From NCBI GenBank assembly GCA_037201625.1, contig JBBCGR010000003.1:2294001-2358000 (forward strand): 64,000 nucleotides of DNA, given 5' to 3'. The DNA comes from JAMXLO01 sp037201625 (GTDB lineage Bacteria; Pseudomonadota; Alphaproteobacteria; Acetobacterales; Acetobacteraceae). A program made the translations under genes and the position numbers. The notes under the pieces are model-generated. The model had not been told where the DNA came from and searched no databases. It was given only the letters and a program-made list of their open reading frames with translations. How positions within the stretch are numbered: position 1 is the stretch's first letter; each line of letters opens with the position of its first letter. This document shows positions 1 to 10,077 of the stretch, one piece after another.

Positions 1-67
1 CGGCGCCGCATCCTTGACCCCACACCTGCCAGCCGGCAGGTTGCCCGGCGGAACAACGGGGACGGCG

Positions 68-1136
68 ATGCAGTTCGGATGGCTCACGCTGGCATTGTCG
101 CCATCGCCGGATGAGGACGCCATCCGGATCGACCAGCAGATCGACCTGGTGCGCGCCGCCGAAGCGTTCGGCTTCCACGATGCGTGGCTGACCGAGCACT
201 ACTTCACCGGCGAGAGCGTCTACAACGACGCGTTGCTGTTCGCCTCCGCGTTGGCGATGCGCACGACGCGCATCCGCATCGGTTTCGCCGTGCTGCAGAT
301 GCCGTTCCATCATCCGGTGCGGCTGGCGGTGCAGTTGGCGCTGCTGGACAACCTCAGCAAGGGGCGGATCGACGTCGGCATCGGCAAAGGCACCGTCTAC
401 AACGAATACGAATTCGTCGGCCACGGCATGCGCAGCGACGACAGCCGCGCACGCATGGCCGAAGCGTTCGAGGTGCTGGAGCGCGCCTGGCGTGAATCGC
501 CGCTGGTCTATGAGGGCCAGTATTTCAATGTGCGCGTGCCGGAACTGCGGCCGAAGCCGGTGCAGCAGCCCGGCCCGCCGATCTGGCGCAGCGTGATCTC
601 GCCGGCCTCGTTCCAGGAATGCGGCCGCCGCGCGATCCCGATCCTGACGGCGCGCCTGCCGGTGGAACGGATCAGGGAACGCTGGGCGCTGTACGAGGCG
701 GGCCTGGCCGAAGGCGGCCACAACACCGCAACGCGGGAGCGGCTGCTGGCGCAGGCGGCGCTGTGGCGGAACGTCTATGTCGCGGAAACGGATGCCCAGG
801 CGGAGGACGAACTGTCCGCGCTGCTGCTGCGCACGCGGGAGCACATGATGCATGTGCGGCACGAGTACAACCCCGCCGATTTCCACATCGACCCCGTCAT
901 GCTGAACCCCTGGGACCAATCCCGCGATCGGTGACGCCGAGGCCCTGCCGTTCATTCTGGGCACGGGGTCGATCTTCGGCTCGGCGGAGCGGGTGCGCGA
1001 GCAGGTCGCGGAACTGCGCGATGCCGGCGTGCGGCACCTGCTGTGCCAGACCGGCTTCGGCGACATGAGCCACGAGCAGAACCTGGCCTCGATGCGCCGC
1101 TTCAGCGAGCAGGTGATGCCGGCGTTTGCCGGCTGA
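68..1136 (+). CDS. LLM-class flavin-dependent oxidoreductase, frame-disrupted near its 3' end
   Basis: Luciferase-like (bacterial luciferase superfamily) monooxygenase that would use reduced FMN supplied by a partner reductase; the substrate is unknown. The N-terminus has the family TIM-barrel start (MQFGWLTLALSPSPDEDA) and the motif TEHYF near residue 43, and the central RIDVGIGKGTVYNEYEF block. The ATG at 68 fits the family start better than the upstream in-frame ATG at 14. The frame runs to a stop at 932-934, but the next frame from about 915 to 1136 encodes the missing C-terminus (LPFILGTGSIFGSAERV, ending SEQVMPAFAG), so one extra base near 912-918 breaks the gene. Joined length is about 355 residues, normal for the family. 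It lies just upstream of an MBL-fold hydrolase on the same strand and may be co-transcribed with it. Confidence 0.8.
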
Positions 1137-1158
1137 TCCAAGGGGAAGGGATCCGGCG

Positions 1159-2025
1159 ATGCAGTGGCGGATCGGCGACGTGACGGTGACCAAGGTCGTG
1201 GAACTGGAGGTCACCGGCGGCAGCCGCTTCATCCTGCCCGACGCGACGCGCGAGGCGGTGCAGCCGATCACCTGGCTGGTGCCGCACTTCGCCGATGCCG
1301 ATGGCCGGCTGCGCATGAGCATCCACAGCTTCATCGTGCAGACCCCGACCCGGCGCATTGTCGTCGACACCTGTCTCGGCAACGACAAGCAGAGCCGGCG
1401 CATCCCGGCGTGGAACGATCTGCACGGGCCGTTCCTGGAGGATCTCGCGGCGGCGGGCTTTCCGCGCGAGTCGATCGACACCGTGCTGTGCACGCATCTT
1501 CACGTGGACCATGTCGGCTGGAACACCATGCTGGTGGACGGCCGCTGGGTGCCGACCTTCCCCCAGGCACGCTATCTGATGGGGCGCCTGGAGTTCGCAC
1601 ACTGGTCGAAGCCGCAGGGCCGTGAGGACATGGCCGCGGTGTTCGCCGATTCGGTGCGGCCGGTGTTCGAAGCGGGGCTGGTCGATCTGGTCGAAACCGA
1701 CGCACAGATCTGTGAGGAGATCGGCCTCGTCCCGACAATTGGCCATACACCGGGCCATGTCAGCGTGCGCATCCGCTCGCGCGGCGAGGAGGCGCTGATC
1801 ACCGGCGACTTCCTGCACCACCCATGCCAGATCGCCCATCCGGAATGGGCCGCCGCCGCCGATTCCGATCCGGCGATGGGCGTCGCCACGCGGCGGCGCA
1901 TGTTCGCGCAGCTTGCGGACACGCCGGTGCTAGTGATCGGCACGCATTTCGCCGGCGCGACGGCCGGGCGGATCGTGCAGGACGGGCGGGGCGTACCGTC
2001 TGGATGTCTGAGCGTCAGCAGGTGA
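1159..2025 (+). CDS. MBL-fold metallo-hydrolase
   Basis: Metallo-beta-lactamase-fold hydrolase, probably binding two zinc ions. The signature HLHVDHVGW sits near residue 114, a later GHTPGHVSV gives another metal histidine, and ITGDFLHHP and GTHFAG supply the remaining conserved Asp and His. The layout resembles the quorum-quenching lactonase/AttM-like subgroup but the substrate cannot be named. The start at 1159 has a good ribosome binding site (aaggggaaggga). The last residues look shifted: in the next frame the sequence reads GAYRLDV and stops at 2009-2011, the usual end for this family, so one extra G near 1984-1991 probably lengthens the frame to 2025. It follows the flavin oxidoreductase by 22 bases on the same strand. 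Confidence 0.85.
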   Translation: MQWRIGDVTVTKVVELEVTGGSRFILPDATREAVQPITWLVPHFADADGRLRMSIHSFIVQTPTRRIVVDTCLGNDKQSRRIPAWNDLHGPFLEDLAAAGFPRESIDTVLCTHLHVDHVGWNTMLVDGRWVPTFPQARYLMGRLEFAHWSKPQGREDMAAVFADSVRPVFEAGLVDLVETDAQICEEIGLVPTIGHTPGHVSVRIRSRGEEALITGDFLHHPCQIAHPEWAAAADSDPAMGVATRRRMFAQLADTPVLVIGTHFAGATAGRIVQDGRGVPSGCLSVSR

Positions 2026-2072
2026 ATGCGACGACGTCGCTCGCGTAGCCATCGTTCCTGGTCGCGCTTGCA

Positions 2073-4190
2073 CTATCGGCCATCGGCATTGCCGGTGCGT
2101 CGGCCATGGCGCAGCCGCGTCACCAGATACGCGACCAGCAGGAAGGCCAGCGTGTGCGCGACGATGATCGCGACACAGCGGGCCGTGGGTTCCGCGGTCA
2201 TGTCGACCAGCGCGCTGGTGCGCACGTCGATCACCGGGATCGGTCCTTCGGCGGCAATGAACAGCGACTGCATGGCTTCGGTCAGCCAGTAGCCGCTCAC
2301 CGCGACCTTGGCCACCACCGTCGCCGGTTCCGGCAGCTTGGGCACCAGCACCCCGCCAGGATAAAGCTGCGGCACCAGAGCCAGCGGAACGATCGTGGTC
2401 GCCTGGTCCCGCGTGTTGGCGAACGCTGAGATCACCAGCCCCATCGCCGTGCCCGCCATCGCACCGATCGTCAGCAGCAGGAACTGCCCCCACCGGTCGC
2501 CCGGCACTCCCGCCGAGAGCACCGACGCAAGTACATAGACGGCAGCAAGCTGCATCACGGTGAACGCGCAGGACACGCAATACTTGGCGCCAACGAACGC
2601 CGCGGTGGACAGGTTTATGTCATGCTCCCGCCGATAGATCGCGAGGTCGCCGACGATCTCCTTCGATGCGGCATTGCAGCCGAGCCATATGGCGCTGAGG
2701 CCCAGCAGCAGCAGCAGGGCGTTCTTGGCGTTGACCTGCTCCTGTCCGGTGCCGAAGTTGCCGAATGCGTAGCCGATCATCCCGCCGATCAGCACGCTCT
2801 GCACCGCCGCCATCACCAGGGTGCGACCGTCCGAGAGCAGCAGGCACGTGTTCCGGTTGCAGCAGGATCGCACTCTGACGGATGATGCGGCGCAAGGTAA
2901 CGAGCGCCGGATCGTGCCCACGCTGCGCGTCGGCGCGCTGCGTATCGGCAGGCTGCAGGCCGGCACGCTGCGTATCGGCAGGCAGTTCGCCCGCCCGCGG
3001 TGAGTTCGGCACTGCGGCCACGGATTTCTCGAAGCTCGCGCGCCAGTATTCGGGGCCGCGCTCGTCCATCCGGGCGAACACCCCGCCCCCAGGCCGTGAC
3101 ACGGAGAAGAAGGTCAGCACCTCGGGGGGTGCGCCCACGAAGGTCAGGTGCCCACCGCGGCCGAGACAGACGATCCTGTCACAGAACTCCGCCACGTTCG
3201 CCAGGGTGTGGGTGACCAGGACGATGGTCATCCCGTCATCGGCCAGGCGGCGCAACAGGCGCATGATCTCCCAGTCGGTGCTCTCATCCAGCCCGCTCGT
3301 TACCTCGTCCAGCAGCAGCAGACTGGGACGATTGAGAATCTCCGCGGCCAGGCTTGCGCATTTCTTCTGCCCGCCGCTCAGCGCCGCGATGCGCTGGTCC
3401 AACCGGTCGTGCAGGTCGACGTTCCGCGCCGCTTCGCTCACCGCCGCGTGACGCTGCGCCGTCGAGGTATCGGGCGGCAGGCGAAGCTGCGCCGCATAGT
3501 CGAGCGCCTGGCGCAAGGTAAGCTGCTCGTGCAGCACGTCCTGTTGCGGCACGAAGGCGATGTCTGCTTCAACGCCTGGAAATTGCCGAACAGGTCACTG
3601 CCATTGAGCAGGACGGTGCCTTCGCTCGGCAGCGCACGGCCGGCCATGATGTTCATCAGCGTGGACTTCCCGGAACCATTCGCGCCGATGATGGCGACGA
3701 ACTCGCACGGGCTGATGCGCAGGTTTGCCGAATGCAGGATGCGATGCGGCGCACGGTCGGCGCGCGGGCCGCGCACGTCATAGCTCACGCCCCGCATGAG
3801 AAGCTCGACATTGCCGACGCGCCATGCCCGCGTGAGTGCGGTGCCGTCGAAGGTGAGTTGGAAGGGGCCGATATCGATGCGGTCGCCGGCGACCAGGGAT
3901 CGCGCGCCGCGCACCCGTGCGCCGTTGACATAGGTGCCGTTGGCGCCGCCGAGATCGCGCAGCACGATGCTGTCGCCGGAGACCTCGAACGCCGCGTGAC
4001 GGCGCGAGACGTTGGGATGGTCGAGCACCACCTGGCCGGGCATCGCCTGGCGGCCGACGGTGAGGCTGTGGCCGAGCGGCACGCGGTCGGTCGCGGTGGT
4101 CTCGTCCGAGCGCCGGAGGATCGGGTTCGGGCCGGCGCGCGCATGGGAGGTGGACCAGGAGGGGTCGGGTCGCGGGCTGCCGCCGATCAT
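2073..4190 (-). CDS. FHA domain-ABC ATPase-ABC2 permease single-chain transporter, frame-disrupted twice
   Basis: A one-polypeptide ABC exporter with an N-terminal FHA phosphothreonine-binding domain, architecture like mycobacterial Rv1747 and the ABCG half-transporters. The FHA domain occupies about residues 25-115 (VGRQAMPGQVVLDHPNVSRR, then GGANGTYVNG). The ATPase follows with Walker A GANGSGKST, signature LSGGQKK and Walker B LLLLDEVTSGLD. A C-terminal membrane domain has about six hydrophobic helices (for example LLLLLGLSAIWLG and TIGAMAGTAMGLVISAF). Two single-base breaks divide it: one base missing near 3565 (in KQ/DIAFVPQQD) and one extra near 2854. Joined length is about 705 residues. 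The FHA domain predicts control by a Ser/Thr kinase, but none is seen in the window. The exported substrate is unknown. Confidence 0.8.
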
Positions 4191-4701
4191 GCGAGCCAGC
4201 GGCTCACGCGCTGCGCGATTGGGAGGACCGAAACGCGACTCGCACGCGGAGGATCATGGCAATACCCTTTCAGGAGCGTATCACCGGCTCCTGGGCTCGC
4301 CCGATGGGGCTATCGCCGACGTTACGCGCCGGCCGACGTACTAGATAGTCTCGAAAATTGCCTATCCCGTCTTATTCATTGGGGTTGCCAGAGTTGTGAC
4401 GACCGGTGATGCGGCGGAGCATGGCGAGCATGCAATGCTCGGCCGCATCGGCGGGCGAAGTGGCTGCCAGTTGTCGACACGACCCCGACATCGCGCGCAG
4501 AACCCCGAGGCCGTGGTGGAATTGCGATGAACCTTCCGAAGCCGTCTGGCGGCGATCGTGGCGCGCGACGCTCCTCGCAATCCCGATCGAGGCCTGGCTC
4601 CAACACTTGTCCCGCGTGCCGGCCTTGCGCGCCGGTTACTGCCGGCGGCGGATGGGCTGCTGCACGACCCAGTTGATCCGCGGGTCCATGCCGTCGTGCG
4701 A
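4191..4701. other. Intergenic stretch with no recognisable gene
   Basis: About 510 bases between the FHA-ABC transporter and the SDR gene, both read leftward. Short open frames exist on both strands, but their translations are arginine-rich and resemble no family known to me. No tRNA, repeat or clear terminator is visible. It presumably carries the promoter of the FHA-ABC gene at its left end. Confidence 0.4.
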
Positions 4702-5613
4702 TCAGTCGATCTTGCCCATCGCCCGCAGGCTTGCCTCCACCGTTCCCATCAAGCCGGTGTACGGCTTCGCCTTGGACAGATCGCGGATCGTGGCCACCTT
4801 GTCGGCGAACATCTCGAGCGTCACCGGCTGGTCGGGATCGAACTGCACGCCCTCGGACTGGAAATACTGCACCCGGGCGTAGTTGCCGGCGGTCGCGGCA
4901 ATGATCTCGCCGCTCGCGTCGCACGCCTCGCTGCACAGCCAGGCCACCGCCGGGGAGACGAATTCCGGCCGCATGAACTTGATCATGTCCGGTGGCAGCA
5001 ATCCCTCGGTCATGCGCGTGTGAGCCGACGGTGAGATCGCATTGCACAGGATGTTGTATTTCGCGCCCTCGAGCCGCAGCACGTTGATCAGGCCGTTCAC
5101 GCCCATCTTCGCGGCGCCATAGTTGCTCTGGCCGAAATTGCCCACCGTGCCGGAGCCGGAGGTGGTGACCACGATGCGGCCGTACTGCTGCTTGCGCATG
5201 ATCGGCCAGGCGGCCTTGGTGCAATACACCGTGCCCATCAGGTGCACCTGCACGGTGAACGCGAAATCCTCCAGCGTCATGTTGTTGAACGCCTTGTCGC
5301 GCAGGATGCCGGCGTTGTTCACCAGGATGTCCAGGCGGCCCCAGGTGTTGACGGCGGTATCGACGATGGCCTGAGCGGCCTTGGCATCGGCGACGGAATC
5401 GTAGTTGGCCAAGGCCTCGCCGCCGGCCGCCTTGATCTCGGCCACCACCTGGTCGGCCACCGCGTGCTGACCGCCGCGCCCGTCCACCGCGCCGCCCGGA
5501 TCGTTGACCACGACCTTGGCGCCACGGCTGGCCAGCAGCATGGCGTGGGAGCGGCCAAGGCCGGCACCGGCGCCGGTCACGATGGCGACGCGATCGTCGA
5601 AGCGGATGGTCAT
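4702..5613 (-). CDS. SDR family oxidoreductase, 3-hydroxyacyl-CoA dehydrogenase type
   Basis: Short-chain dehydrogenase/reductase of 303 residues, closest in layout to the N-terminal 3-hydroxyacyl-CoA dehydrogenase domain of peroxisomal multifunctional enzyme 2 (HSD17B4-like). It has the NAD(P)-binding TGAGAGLGRSHAM, an acidic-ended VVVNDPGG strand pointing to NAD, the NNAG motif (ILVNNAGILRDKAF) and the catalytic SNYGAAKMG Tyr-Lys pair. The unusual insertion GGAVDGRGG after the second strand and the HTRMTEGL segment are typical of that subfamily. The ATG at 5613 was preferred to an upstream one because it is preceded by an AGGAGG box at the right distance. It is divergent from the flavin oxidoreductase starting at 5686, so the 72-base gap holds both promoters. 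The role is likely in acyl-CoA oxidation, inferred from the family. Confidence 0.85.
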   Translation of the reverse strand: MTIRFDDRVAIVTGAGAGLGRSHAMLLASRGAKVVVNDPGGAVDGRGGQHAVADQVVAEIKAAGGEALANYDSVADAKAAQAIVDTAVNTWGRLDILVNNAGILRDKAFNNMTLEDFAFTVQVHLMGTVYCTKAAWPIMRKQQYGRIVVTTSGSGTVGNFGQSNYGAAKMGVNGLINVLRLEGAKYNILCNAISPSAHTRMTEGLLPPDMIKFMRPEFVSPAVAWLCSEACDASGEIIAATAGNYARVQYFQSEGVQFDPDQPVTLEMFADKVATIRDLSKAKPYTGLMGTVEASLRAMGKID

Positions 5614-5685
5614 GGGTTCCTCCTGGGATGGCCGTATCACGGTTGCCGCGGTATCCTACGGCGCAGAAACTCCGAGAGGCCACCC

Positions 5686-6837
5686 ATGAGCTATCTGCGC
5701 AGCGGCATCTTCCTCGCTCCATTCCACAGCATGAAGGAAAACCCGACGCTCGCGCTGGAGCGCGACATGGAGTTGCTGCAGCACATCGACCGGCTGAACT
5801 ACCACGAGGCGTGGATCGGCGAGCACCACTCAGGCGGCTTCGAGATCATCGCCGCGCCCGAGATGTTCATCGCTGCCGCCGCCGAGCGCACGCGGCACAT
5901 CCGGCTCGGCACGGGCGTCGCGTCGCTGCCGTACCACAACCCGTTCATGCTGGCCGACCGGATGGTGCAGCTCGACCACATGACGCGCGGGCGCGCGATG
6001 TTCGGCGTGGGGCCAGGCGCGCTGGTGCATGACGCCCTGAAGATCGGCATCAAGGCGGCCGACCAGCGGCGCATGATGAACGAATCGCTCGACGTGATCA
6101 TGAAGCTGCTGCACGGCGAGGTCGTCACCGAGAAGACCGACTGGTACAATCTGGTGGACGCGCAATTGCAACTTCCCTGCTACACGCAGCCGATCATGGA
6201 GATGGCGGTGGCGGCGTCGCGCTCGCCGTCGGGCGCGCTGGCGTCGGGGCGGCACGGCATCGGCATGCTGTCGATCGGCGGCACTTCGCCCGAATCGATG
6301 GCCAAGCACACGCTGAACTGGAGCCTGTACGAGGAGCAGGCGCGGCTCAACGGCAAGGTTGCGGATCGCAGCAAGTGGCGGCTGGTGACACTGCTGCACG
6401 TGGCCGAGACGCGCGAGCAGGCGCGGGAGAACGTGCGGTTCGGCCTCGACGCATTCCGCGATTATTTCGCCGATGTCGCGACCTTCCCGATCGTGCCGCC
6501 CGACATCAAGGATCCGTACACCTTCCTGACCGAGAGCGGCGCGGCCTGCATCGGCACGCCGGACGACGCGATCGCCTATATCGAGAATCTCCAGAAGGGC
6601 TCGGGCGGTTTCGGCGCCATCATGGAACTGGCGCACAACTGGGCGGACTGGGAGCAGACCAAGCGGCACTACGAGCTGATGGCGCGCTACGTGCACCCGC
6701 ACTTCCAGCGCTCACGCGAGCTGCGCCGCGTGTCCTACGCCTATGCCCGCGACCACCACGACGAGTTCATCGGCCAGTCGAGCGCCGCGGTCCAGGCGGA
6801 GATCGACCGGCTGGCATCACGCAAGGCGGCCGAGTAG
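5686..6837 (+). CDS. LLM-class flavin-dependent oxidoreductase
   Basis: Luciferase-like flavin monooxygenase of 383 residues, intact. Diagnostic pieces are the N-terminal IFLAPFHSMKENPTLALERD, the WIGEHHSGGFEI segment near residue 45, the RIRLGTGV-like strand (HIRLGTGVASLPYHNP) and RAMFGVGPGALVHDA. The long C-terminal region (to residue 383) and the LTESGAACIGTPDDAIAYIE element match the subgroup often annotated as limonene 1,2-monooxygenase or alkanal monooxygenase-like, but the substrate cannot be decided. It needs reduced FMN from a separate reductase, none of which is adjacent. The start has a GAGAGG ribosome binding site 7 bases upstream. It is divergent from the SDR gene. Confidence 0.85.
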   Translation: MSYLRSGIFLAPFHSMKENPTLALERDMELLQHIDRLNYHEAWIGEHHSGGFEIIAAPEMFIAAAAERTRHIRLGTGVASLPYHNPFMLADRMVQLDHMTRGRAMFGVGPGALVHDALKIGIKAADQRRMMNESLDVIMKLLHGEVVTEKTDWYNLVDAQLQLPCYTQPIMEMAVAASRSPSGALASGRHGIGMLSIGGTSPESMAKHTLNWSLYEEQARLNGKVADRSKWRLVTLLHVAETREQARENVRFGLDAFRDYFADVATFPIVPPDIKDPYTFLTESGAACIGTPDDAIAYIENLQKGSGGFGAIMELAHNWADWEQTKRHYELMARYVHPHFQRSRELRRVSYAYARDHHDEFIGQSSAAVQAEIDRLASRKAAE

Positions 6838-6850
6838 CGCCGAACCGACC

Positions 6851-6912
6851 CCATCGTCATGGCAGGGCTTGTTCCTGCCAGCCGCCGGCACGAGACCGGG
6901 CCATGACGGTGG
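6851..6912. repeat. Dispersed palindromic element, family B copy 1
   Basis: Imperfect inverted repeat with outer arms ccatcgtcatggc (6851-6863) and gccatgacggtgg (6900-6912). The same outer arms recur around 11125-11217. It lies downstream of the flavin oxidoreductase gene and could act as its transcription terminator. Confidence 0.55.
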
Positions 6913-7023
6913 ACGGCGCGGCGCAGACGGTGGGGTAGCGACGGAGGGCGTGAGACCGCCGCGGCTGACAAGCGCGTGCGCAGTGCCTAGGGTGCGCGCC
7001 TCCCCTTCGTCGGATGGAACGAC

Positions 7024-7575
7024 ATGGCACGCGACGTCCTCACCGAATTGGCCGGGCTGCTGGAAGGCAAAGGCGCCCGCCGCTACGGGCTGAGCGATGT
7101 GAACCAGTTGCAGCACGCGTTGCAGGCGGCGCTGCTGGCCGAGCAGCAGGGATGCCCCGCACCGCTGATCACCGCGGCGCTGCTGCACGATATCGGCCAC
7201 ATGGTGCACGGTCTCGGCGAGAACCCGGCCGAAGCCGGCATCGATGACCGGCATGAGGAACTTGGCCGTGCCTATCTGGCACCTCTGTTCGGGCCGGAGG
7301 TGACCGAGCCGGTGCGCCTGCACGTGCCGGCGAAGCGCTATCTGTGCGCGACCGAGGCCGACTACTTCGCCAGGCTGGCGCCGGACAGCGTGTTGAGCCT
7401 GTCGCTACAGGGCGGGCCGATGTCGGCCGATGAGGTGGCGGTGTTCGGCGCCTTGCCGCACGCCGCGGCGGCGGTGCAACTGCGCCGCTTCGACGATGAC
7501 GCCAAGGTGGCCAACCTGCCGACGCCGCCGGTCGCGCATTTCCTGCGCTATGTGCAGGCATCCCTGCGCCCGTAA
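7024..7575 (+). CDS. PhnZ-like HD-domain protein (phosphonate-degradation associated HD family)
   Basis: HD-domain protein of 183 residues matching the Phn-HD family of mixed-valent diiron oxygenases, which cleave the C-P bond of alpha-hydroxy aminophosphonates (PhnZ, TmpB). Visible are Tyr21, His31 in NQLQHALQ, His55-Asp56 in ALLHDIGHM, His in DRHEELG, the typical LHVPAKRYLCATEADYF and SLQGGPMS. Aligned by eye with PhnZ, the Glu that follows the active-site Tyr (YIGE) is replaced by Ser (YGLS), so the substrate may differ. The partner 2-oxoglutarate dioxygenase of the PhnY/TmpA type is not adjacent; a TauD-type enzyme lies 4 kb away on the other strand. No other phosphonate gene is seen in the window. 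Confidence 0.75.
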   Translation: MARDVLTELAGLLEGKGARRYGLSDVNQLQHALQAALLAEQQGCPAPLITAALLHDIGHMVHGLGENPAEAGIDDRHEELGRAYLAPLFGPEVTEPVRLHVPAKRYLCATEADYFARLAPDSVLSLSLQGGPMSADEVAVFGALPHAAAAVQLRRFDDDAKVANLPTPPVAHFLRYVQASLRP

Positions 7576-7696
7576 CGGACGCGGCACGGCAGGAGGGTGG
7601 GGCGCCGCACAATCCGCTGGCCGAACGTCCGCACAACATGCAGGATGGCACAAAAATCGGGAGGAACGCCGCCACTGTGACGGGAGGGCTTGAATC

Positions 7697-8775
<1,079 letters not shown>

Positions 8776-8779
<4 letters not shown>

Positions 8780-9936
8780 CGTCGGCGCAGCGCCTCGGCC
8801 ATCCGTCCGACGACCTCGCGCAGCACCGGCGCGGGCGAGGCGAAATTGAGCCTGGCGAAGTGTGCATACTGCGCACCGAACGTCTCGCCGAAGTTCAACC
8901 CGACACGCGCGTTATCCAGGAAGAACTGCCCCGCCGGCCCGGGCAAGGCGAGCGCGGAGCAGTCGAGCCAGGCGAGGTAGGTGGCCTCCGGCAGCCGCAT
9001 CGCCACGCCCGGCAATTCGTTGCCGAGGGTCTGCGCCAGCCAGTCGCGGTTCGCCTGAAGCTGTCCCATGATCTCGTCGAGCCAGGGCTGCCCGTGGTCC
9101 CAGGCGGCGATGGTGGCATCGACGCCGGTGACGCCGGGCGAGCCCAGCAGCCGCATCGGGACGCGGGCGAAGAAGCGAGCCTTCAGCGCCGGCGCCCCGA
9201 AATGCATCACCGCGCAGCGCAGCGCCGGAATGTTGAAGCTCTTGGTGGCCGATGTGATGGTGATCGTGCGCGCGGCGATGTCCGGGTGCAGCGAGGCCAG
9301 CGGGATGTGCGTGTTGCCCGGATAGACGATGTCGGCGTGGATCTCGTCGGACACCACAATGAGGTCGTGGCGGATGGCGAACGCCGCCACCGCCTCGAGT
9401 TCCGCGCGTGTATACGATCGTCCCGTCGGATTCTGCGGATGGCAGAAGATCAGCACCCGGGCGCGCGGATCGGGTGCGGCCTCGTAGGCCTCCAGGTCGA
9501 GCATCCAGCGCGTGCCGTTGTCGCGCATCGGGTTGGCCACCAACCGCCGGCCGGTGTCGTTGATGGCGGCCATGAACGGCGGATAGGACGGCAGTTGCAG
9601 CAGTACCGCATCGCCCGGATCGCTGAACGCCATGACCGAGGAGAAGCTGGCCTGCACGAGGTCGCCGATCGGATGGGCATCGGCCGGATCGGTCTGCCAG
9701 CCGAACCGGCTCGCCATGCGGCGGCTGAAGGCTGCGGCGAGCGCGCCCTCCCGCGCGGCATAGCCATATTCCTGGTTGCGGGTCAGCCGGTCGAGCGCCT
9801 CGGAGATCGCCGGCGCCACGCCGAAATCCATGTCTGCCACCCAGGCGGGCAGCACATCGTCGGGGAATTTGTGCCACTTGTTGGTGCGGCGCGCACGCAA
9901 TGTCGCGATGTCGAAGTCGGTCGCCCCGGAGGCCAT
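8776..9936 (-). CDS. PatB/MalY-type PLP-dependent aminotransferase or cystathionine beta-lyase
   Basis: Fold-type I PLP enzyme of 386 residues in the MalY/PatB class, which performs C-S beta-elimination on cystathionine or cysteine conjugates. It shows WVADMDFGVAPAISEAL, YGYAAREGALAAAF, the Asn-Pro-rich FCHPQNPTGR strand, VSDEIHADIV and the PLP-binding lysine in SATKSFNIPALRC, followed by the family ending FARLNFASPAPVLREVV. The ATG at 9936 was chosen over one 36 bases upstream because a GGGAGAA box precedes it and the homologous start FDIATLRARR follows. It is convergent with rutA, overlapping by 4 bases, and its promoter shares the gap with the aldo/keto reductase. Metabolic substrate is inferred only at class level. 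Confidence 0.85.
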
Positions 9937-10077
9937 GCCGTATTCTCCCGTTCCGGAGTACGGGCATAGCACCCGCGTCCGGGGCCGGCGAGATGCGGCA
10001 GCGGCGGAACGGCATTTGGTTCGGCGTCGTTCCCGGGACTATACCGCGGACTGGCACTGGGACAGGAGGCGGCGGAC

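Noticed and set aside
4362..4701. Small leftward open frames in the 4.2-4.7 kb gap
   Set aside because: Composition is arginine-rich with no ribosome binding site and no similarity to a known family.
5242..5613. Extension of the flavin oxidoreductase upstream of 5686
   Set aside because: The upstream part is antisense to the SDR gene, and the ATG at 5686 has a good ribosome binding site and family-like start.
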